Shown piece by piece: positions 58,552 through 64,000 of a DNA stretch of 64,000 bases. The translations under genes were made by a program, and so were the position numbers. Origin of the DNA: Diadema setosum (lineage: Eukaryota > Echinodermata > Echinoidea > Diadematoida > Diadematidae); NCBI GenBank assembly GCA_033980235.1, contig CM067072.1, positions 17,487,047 through 17,551,046 on the forward strand. Direction: 5' to 3'. The notes beneath the pieces were generated by a model, which was not told the origin of the DNA, did not search any database, and saw nothing but the letters and a program-made list of their open reading frames with translations. Every line of letters starts with the position of its first letter. Within the stretch, counting starts at the first letter, position 1.

Positions 58552-58767
58552 TACTGTAAAAGTGGAAATTTTCGCGGTGTTGAAATTTTCACGCATTTCG
58601 CGCAACGAGAAGCTGGCGTGAAAATAAAAGCATGCGAATATTTTTGCATGCCATACATGTATGTTCCAGTACTTGTCTTGATTCCGCGGAATTAAAAACA
58701 CACGAAAGTCTTCTGACACGGCCAAGCGCGAAAAAGTAGTCGCGCGAAAATATCCACTTTTACAGTA
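58552..58767. mobile_element. 216-bp ACTGTAAAAGTGG MITE
   Basis: The left tip TACTGTAAAAGTGGAAATTT (then TCGCG) and the right tip CGCGAAAATATCCACTTTTA (then CAGTA) are inverted. Several CGCG-rich blocks lie inside. Better preserved than the copy at 14191. Confidence 0.85.
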
Positions 58768-59650
58768 CATTGTACACGTACAGTACCCACAGGTGTAAAG
58801 TGATTTACAATGTAAACAAAGTGGCTCTTACCTCTTGTACACATCTGAGACCATTTTCTATGTTTGGCAGTTCTTGCTTTACAATTACAGAGCAGCATTT
58901 TGTTTAGGGTTTAGATCAATGCAGTACATGCACCTCCCTGCTACATGTATTAAGAACACCAAGTACATGTCTTGTACAGTATGTATACATGTATGTACCA
59001 TGTACAATGTACTGTTTACACTTTGTACCCAGTAACTGGATTGTCGTTTGACCTTCATGCCTGTGGACCTTCCTCAAGTGACAGAATGGTTTTCCATTTT
59101 TAAATTACCCACGGTTTTAGCACACCATGTGTGACATGTTGTGTAGGGGTGCCTTTGGCATTAACACTTCTTGGTGTTTTGGCTTCATCGTTGTCAATCA
59201 CTGTGACATCACAACATTGTGAGTGTGATATGACAATGAAGACAAACAGCATCAATTATGGGCAAGTTTCAGTTTTTGCTATCCATTCTGAAGTGGAAAG
59301 GAGATGAGGAGAGAGAAGGAAACGTATGGCATTGTGTTTCAGCATGGTTTAATAAAACCACTTGTACTTATTCCTTTAAGTATAAGCTGTACCACAATAA
59401 GCAACCAGGGAGGAAAAGATGTGACAGCATTGTCAACCTCACAAGCTTTTTCTTCTTACAGTTGATATCCTGCATGCCAAAGGTCTTTTCTTCTTTTTTT
59501 TTTTTTTTTTTGTCATGTGTGTTCAGAAAAGATGTTGTAGCATTATTTAGTGGAGCCTGCACATTTCATCTTGTACAGATACAAACAGTAGTGTTTGAAT
59601 TTAATTCTGAAAGGTCTCATTGTCCACATGAACTGATACGAGTACATTAT
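58768..59650. other. Non-coding stretch, nothing recognised
   Basis: Contains dense ACATGTAC-type motifs (58920-59020) and a T-run (59495-59510). No gene was recognised. Confidence 0.4.
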
Positions 59651-61214
59651 TGTATCCCCCGAACAGAGTTCGGAGGATACTATGGATTTGGCCTCGTCGC
59701 GCCGCGTCCGCCGCCACCGCCGCCGCCGCCGCCGCAGAGATTTCCTTGTGAGCGCTCTACCAGCTGCTTTTCTTTTCCGATCATCTTCAAAGTTGGCATG
59801 AAGGTGTATTATGGTTAGACGAAGAAGCCTATTGTTTTTGGTGATGGCGTCCTCGCTTGTTCCGTCTGTATACATGAAAAGGTAAATCCAATAGGGTCTG
59901 CTTGTGAGCGCTCTACCGGCTGCGTTTCTTTTCCGATCATCTTCAAAGTTGGCATGAAGGTGTATTATGGTTAGACGAAGACGCCTATTGTTTTTGGTGA
60001 TGGCGCCCTCGCTTGTTCCGTCTGTATACATGAAAAGGTAAATCCAATAGGGTCTGCTTGTGAGCGCTCTACCGGCTGCAGTTCTTCTTCGATCATCTTC
60101 AAAGTTGGCATGAAGGTGTATTATGGTTAGACGAAGACGCCTATTGTTTTTGGTGATGGCGCCCTCGCTTGTTCCGTCTTTATACATGAAAAGGTAAATC
60201 CAATAGGATCTGCTTGTGAGCGCTCTACTGGCTGCAGTTCTTCTTCGATCATCTTCAAACTTGGCATTAAGGTGTATTATGAATAGACGAAGACGCCTAT
60301 TGTTTTTGGTGATGGCGCCCTCGCTTGTTCCGTCTTTATACATGAAAAGGTAAACCCAATAGGGTCTGCTTGTGAGCGCTCTACAGGCTGCAGTTCTTCT
60401 TCGATCATCTTCAAACTTGGCATGAAGGTGTATTATGGTTAGACGAAGATGCCTATTGTTTTGGTGATGGCGCCCTCGCTTGTTCCGTCTTTATACATGA
60501 AAAGGTAAATTCAAAAGGGTCTGCTTGTGAGCGCTCTGCTGGCTGCAGTTCTTCGATCATCTTCAAACTTGGCATTAAGGTGTATTATGAATAGACGAAG
60601 ACGCTTATTATTTTTGGTGATGGCGCCCTCGCTTGTTCCGTCTTTATACATGAAAAGGTAGATCCAATAGGGTCTGCTTGTGAGCGCTCTGCTGGCTGCA
60701 GTTCTTCGATCATCTTCAAACTTGGCATTAAGGTGTATTATGAATAGACGAAGACGCTTATTGTTTTTGGTGATGGCGCCCTAGCTTGTTCCGTCTTTAT
60801 ACATGAAAAGGTAGATCCAATAGGGTCTGCTTGTGAGCGCTCTACTGGCTGCAGTTCTTCTTCGATCATTTTCAAATTTTGACATGAAGGTGTAATATGG
60901 TAAGATGAAGAGGATTATTGTTTTTGATGATGGCGCCCTCGCTTGTTCCGTCTTTATACATGAAAAGGTAAATTCAATAGGGTCTGCTTGTGAGCGCTCT
61001 ACTGGCTGCAGTTCTTCTTCGATCATCTTCAAATTTGGCATGAAGGTGTATTATGGTAAAATGAAGAGGATTATTGTTTTTGGTGATGATGCCCTCGCTT
61101 GTTCCATCTGTATTCATGAAAAGGTAAATCCAATAGGGTATGCTTCTTGATGCTGTGGGTTTCGGGGGATACATGTGCTCGGCTGCGCGACCCGCCGAGC
61201 ACGAAATTTCTAGT
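59651..61214 (+). mobile_element. Helentron-like element, family 2, with tandem-repeat core
   Basis: The 5' end GTATCCCCCGAACAGAGTTC folds with GTTCGGAGGATAC. Near the 3' end TTCGGGGGATAC (61160-61171) is the inverse of the 5' tip. It is followed by a hairpin TGCTCGG...CCGAGCA and the terminus ATTTCTAGT. This is the same plan and the same terminal ATTTCTAGT as family 1 at 15418 and 42421. A CCG trinucleotide run lies at 59705-59735. The interior is a nine-copy 156-bp array. Confidence 0.75.
59747..61143. repeat. Nine tandem copies of a 156-bp unit
   Basis: TGTGAGCGCTCT occurs at 59747, 59903, 60059, 60215, 60371, 60526, 60679, 60832 and 60989. The first five units are exactly 156 bp; later ones vary between 153 and 157. 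Shared blocks are TTCGATCATCTTCAAA, GGTGTATTATGG, TGATGGCGCCCTCGCTTGTT and TACATGAAAAGGTA. Because 156 is a multiple of three, the early units keep a minus-strand frame open (266 codons). Confidence 0.92.
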
Positions 61215-63940
61215 TTAGATGATGATTGACAAATATTGCTGAATTACTTGTACATGTGATGTGTCTTGTAAACTTCCATCAACCTACTTTCGTGTATTTC
61301 ATATCAATGCATGCAATGAATTGGGTACAAAGTTGCTGCATTTAAGTATCAAGATTGAGGAATTCGATAGATACAGTGCACATTTCATATTGTTAGCATA
61401 CATAGTTTACATGTCTAGGGACCATTGGGAGCAGTGATTTAAAAAAATGTTCCGAGTTATCACATTGATGCATAGATCTGTATACGTGTATGTGTAGCTG
61501 AGTTGTATCTCAAAACATCCTACATATAATGTACCATATAAATATTTCGCAATAAAGCCTGTACATGTTCATTGTAAAATATAAGGAGATCACCATTTTT
61601 CTCAATAAACCAGAAATGTTGATGATTTATTCTGGAAACAATTTTATCATAACTACTGTTCACATTTTGCAGTACTTTGCATTGATTATAGGCCCTACTG
61701 ACTAATTTTTTTTTACATTGGTTGTGTCTATCGATAACTCACATTTTAGAACTATTTTGAAGCACCATAGTTGAATTTTGTTTCATCTGCAAGTTGTAGA
61801 TTAAGCCTTCAAGCAAGTATTTTTATTTAAATTCAGTTTGTTTCTTTATTACACTGTTTATTTACTTGTTTGCTGCCAAACAACCTGCTGGCCAAAAGAC
61901 CCCTTAAAAGCACTCGCCATATGTACAATGTATAGCTCCATGGTTAAAGCCAGGTTCTATAAGAAGATATGTCGCACACGTAAGGAATTTGGCAATTCTG
62001 TATCATTCTGTGTACCCTGTGTGTGTGTGTGTAAACTGTGTGGTTGTGTGTATGCATGCCAGTGTGTAGTGGTAGTATTGTGAGGCAGAAAAAAAAAAAA
62101 AAAACTATCAAAAGGGATGGGACACACAAGGCAAGATACATGTATGTTTACATTGAACCAGATCACAGGTATACTTTGCAGCCCAACAACTGCTGTGAAA
62201 AGCCACTTTGAACATCCCATGTACTGTAGTAGATAGGTTATACAGCTTGAGGCAAGTGATGTAAGATATGTGTGTTCATATCATCAACGCTGCCAATGGA
62301 TCATTGCTCTGAACATGGTGTATCAGAGTCTAATTTCTGCCTCAGAGGTTTGAGTGATGTTGATATTGATTAAGTATGCTGTATGCCTTACCTAAAGCAG
62401 CATACCTGATGTGGATATAATATCTACTGATGTAGGCTAGCCTGCTGTTCACTGGTGCATTGAGAATATATGTGTACAGCACTCACTATTATTATGATAC
62501 ATTTAATACAAATTGTAGATTACATTACATTGCTGATGCCCAGGGCTGACCCCAAGAGAGTGTTAATAACTTGCAGGTACCGAGAGTCACGTTGATTACA
62601 ATGTAAAGTGATTATCTACTAATATGTATTTGAGTGAATATTATGCAGTAAAGATGAAAATAACACTAACAGCAATTTTTGTTGTAGAAGATATAGGGAC
62701 AAAAGCTAGCAAAAGGTGCATTCCTTTGATAAAACTGTTGACCATTTTTCAAACTACTCTTAAAAGAAACTTTCATTCGCCACCAAATGCTTATTGATTA
62801 TCAGTTATAATGAAATTTAATTAGCATGTCATTTAAGTGATCATGGTAATGTGATGGTGATATTATTGTACTGTAGTTTTCTTAAACTGAATTAGCTCTA
62901 AAGGGAAACATCACATATTTCTAGTATCTTGAAAAATATTTCATTCTGTTCTTTTTTGCTTAAAGATATTTAATGAATACTAGAAATGTGAGATTACCAG
63001 TTTGCATTCAATTTATACAATGTATTGTGTGTCTATACACATTGTTTTTATTGGTTGTTGTTTTTTCCCTCTTTCAGTATTCAAAGACCAACTGTTCTGT
63101 TTGTCTGAGATGATTTTCCTTTAATGGGAGGGACCCTACTATAAATTGCAGGAAATGTCAAAGGTTGAAAATGTAGACTGTACATAGTTAGAGAGAAGGG
63201 TCAAATAAGAGTGCGTGTACACCAAACGTATACCAGTGCACAAATAAGGCGTAGAATTGTATCAGTAAAGCTGTGGTGGAATGTAAACGATGGGAAGGAA
63301 TGCACAACATTGCTCTATCAGGTGCTTGCACACCATAAAAAGAAGCTGTTTAACTTTGTGAAACCCCATGAATCTTCTATTAGCGATATGCTTCTGTTAG
63401 ATAATATGGCTGTGAGTAATCTGTATCATGGCTGTGAATTTCCTGAAATAATATTATTCAGTGATCAACAAATGTAATTTAAATTTTTCCTTAGATTTGT
63501 CAAACTTTATGTGGATAGCTATTTTTTTCTTTGTATTTCTCCAACTTATACTTTTTTATAAATTATCATGGATTGCAGTGATATTTAGGCATAATACTCG
63601 ATTCATGTGTAATTCATTTCAATGAGTTTATATCCACTAATTTGATAAACACACATCAAACATACAGGTACACATATAGAATAGATATGCAAGACACAGA
63701 CTACAGTGAGTAAAAATATTTAGAAAGCAGTGGAGTCAACATCTGTAGGCTAAGACCATCCTTTTAAAGCAGAATACTGAAAGAAAAGCTAATATTGTTA
63801 GATTATATACCCATTTCACGCTTAGAGCATGATAAACACAGCGGCCTTTAATTCATCCATTTAGAAAATTGCGTTTTGGAGAACGGCTGCTTAGAAAAAT
63901 TGTATCCTGAATCATGTTCAGTCAGAAGATCCGTAGTTAT
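61215..63940. other. Non-coding stretch, nothing recognised
   Basis: AT-rich. Includes a short GT repeat (62018-62031), an A-run (62088-62104) and a TGTACATAGTTAG-type motif. ORFs such as 63211-63477 (88 residues) have no recognisable domain or splice support. Confidence 0.4.
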
Positions 63941-63956
63941 TTTGGGGGTGCGTCCA

Positions 63957-63989
63957 TGACGTCATGGGGTGAAGGGCAAACCCGGAAGT
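63957..63989. promoter_or_regulatory. CRE plus ETS motif cluster at window edge
   Basis: A perfect TGACGTCA (63957-63964) lies 17 bp from CCGGAAGT (63982-63989). CRE and ETS sites together are common at CpG promoters, so a promoter could begin here. The window ends too soon to tell. Confidence 0.35.
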
Positions 63990-64000
63990 ATCACACAACA

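Noticed and set aside
59543..60343. 266-codon minus-strand ORF with a 52-residue repeated protein pattern
   Set aside because: It lies on a 156-bp tandem repeat inside a transposon. The repeat length is divisible by three, so an open frame persists automatically; it breaks at the first indel and has no splice or domain support.
59747..61143. Regular array considered as CRISPR-like
   Set aside because: Units are whole 156-bp tandem repeats without unique spacers, in an animal genome, inside a transposon.
63211..63477. 88-codon ORF near the right edge as a HOOK exon or new gene
   Set aside because: Does not match HOOK sequence and lacks consensus splice sites at its borders; composition is not distinctive.

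Overview
This is a eukaryotic, intron-rich, AT-leaning animal genome window, most likely from an echinoderm (probably a sea urchin). That assignment is an inference. It rests on the mix of dispersed repeats (TTAA-flanked elements carrying AGGACAAG ends, pogo-type elements with GTTATAACGAG termini, a MITE family with ACTGTAAAAGTGG ends), long introns and the three genes recognised. No bacterial-style genes, CRISPR arrays, rRNA or convincing tRNA genes were seen.

Three host genes can be supported. (1) The first coding exon of RIC1 (Golgi Rab6 exchange-factor subunit) is on the minus strand at 4702-4842; the rest of the gene runs off the left edge. (2) A complete three-coding-exon gene for a Tctex1-domain dynein light chain of the TCTEX1D1/DYNLT5 type is on the plus strand at 8558-11441 (178 residues). 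(3) The first three coding exons of a HOOK-family dynein adaptor are on the plus strand at 33278-33316, 44160-44245 and 44678-44801, with a 10.8 kb first intron; the gene continues past the right edge or into exons I could not find. RIC1 and DYNLT5 are divergent; DYNLT5 and HOOK are co-oriented. All three products belong to membrane-trafficking or dynein biology.

Layout: 1-4.7 kb, RIC1 intron 1 with a fold-back element holding a 39-C tract. 4.8-8.5 kb, divergent intergenic/promoter region. 8.5-11.4 kb, DYNLT5. 12-33 kb, repeat-rich intergenic DNA dominated by non-LTR retrotransposon sequence: an intact L1-style ORF1 (20621-21649), a degenerate tandem array of roughly 340 bp units, an intact 1043-residue endonuclease/reverse-transcriptase ORF2 (26388-29519) with a TTGAA-repeat tail, and a truncated minus-strand LINE. 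33.3-44.2 kb, HOOK intron 1, with nested inverted-repeat transposons, a pogo-like element carrying another element inside it, and a Helentron-like element. 44.8-64 kb, probably HOOK intronic DNA, with a LINE split by a 3.0 kb giant hairpin transposon, a possible solo LTR, MITEs, and a Helentron-like element containing nine 156-bp tandem repeats.

The most interesting signals are the 3,015-bp near-perfect fold-back element whose empty site can be read from the interrupted LINE frame; the intact LINE ORF1/ORF2 pair separated by a monomer-like array; three elements from two sequence families sharing one Helentron-like terminal architecture; one of those families carrying nuclear-receptor half-site arrays; and several nested insertions with readable target-site duplications. 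All family assignments come from reading the sequence by eye, without database searches.
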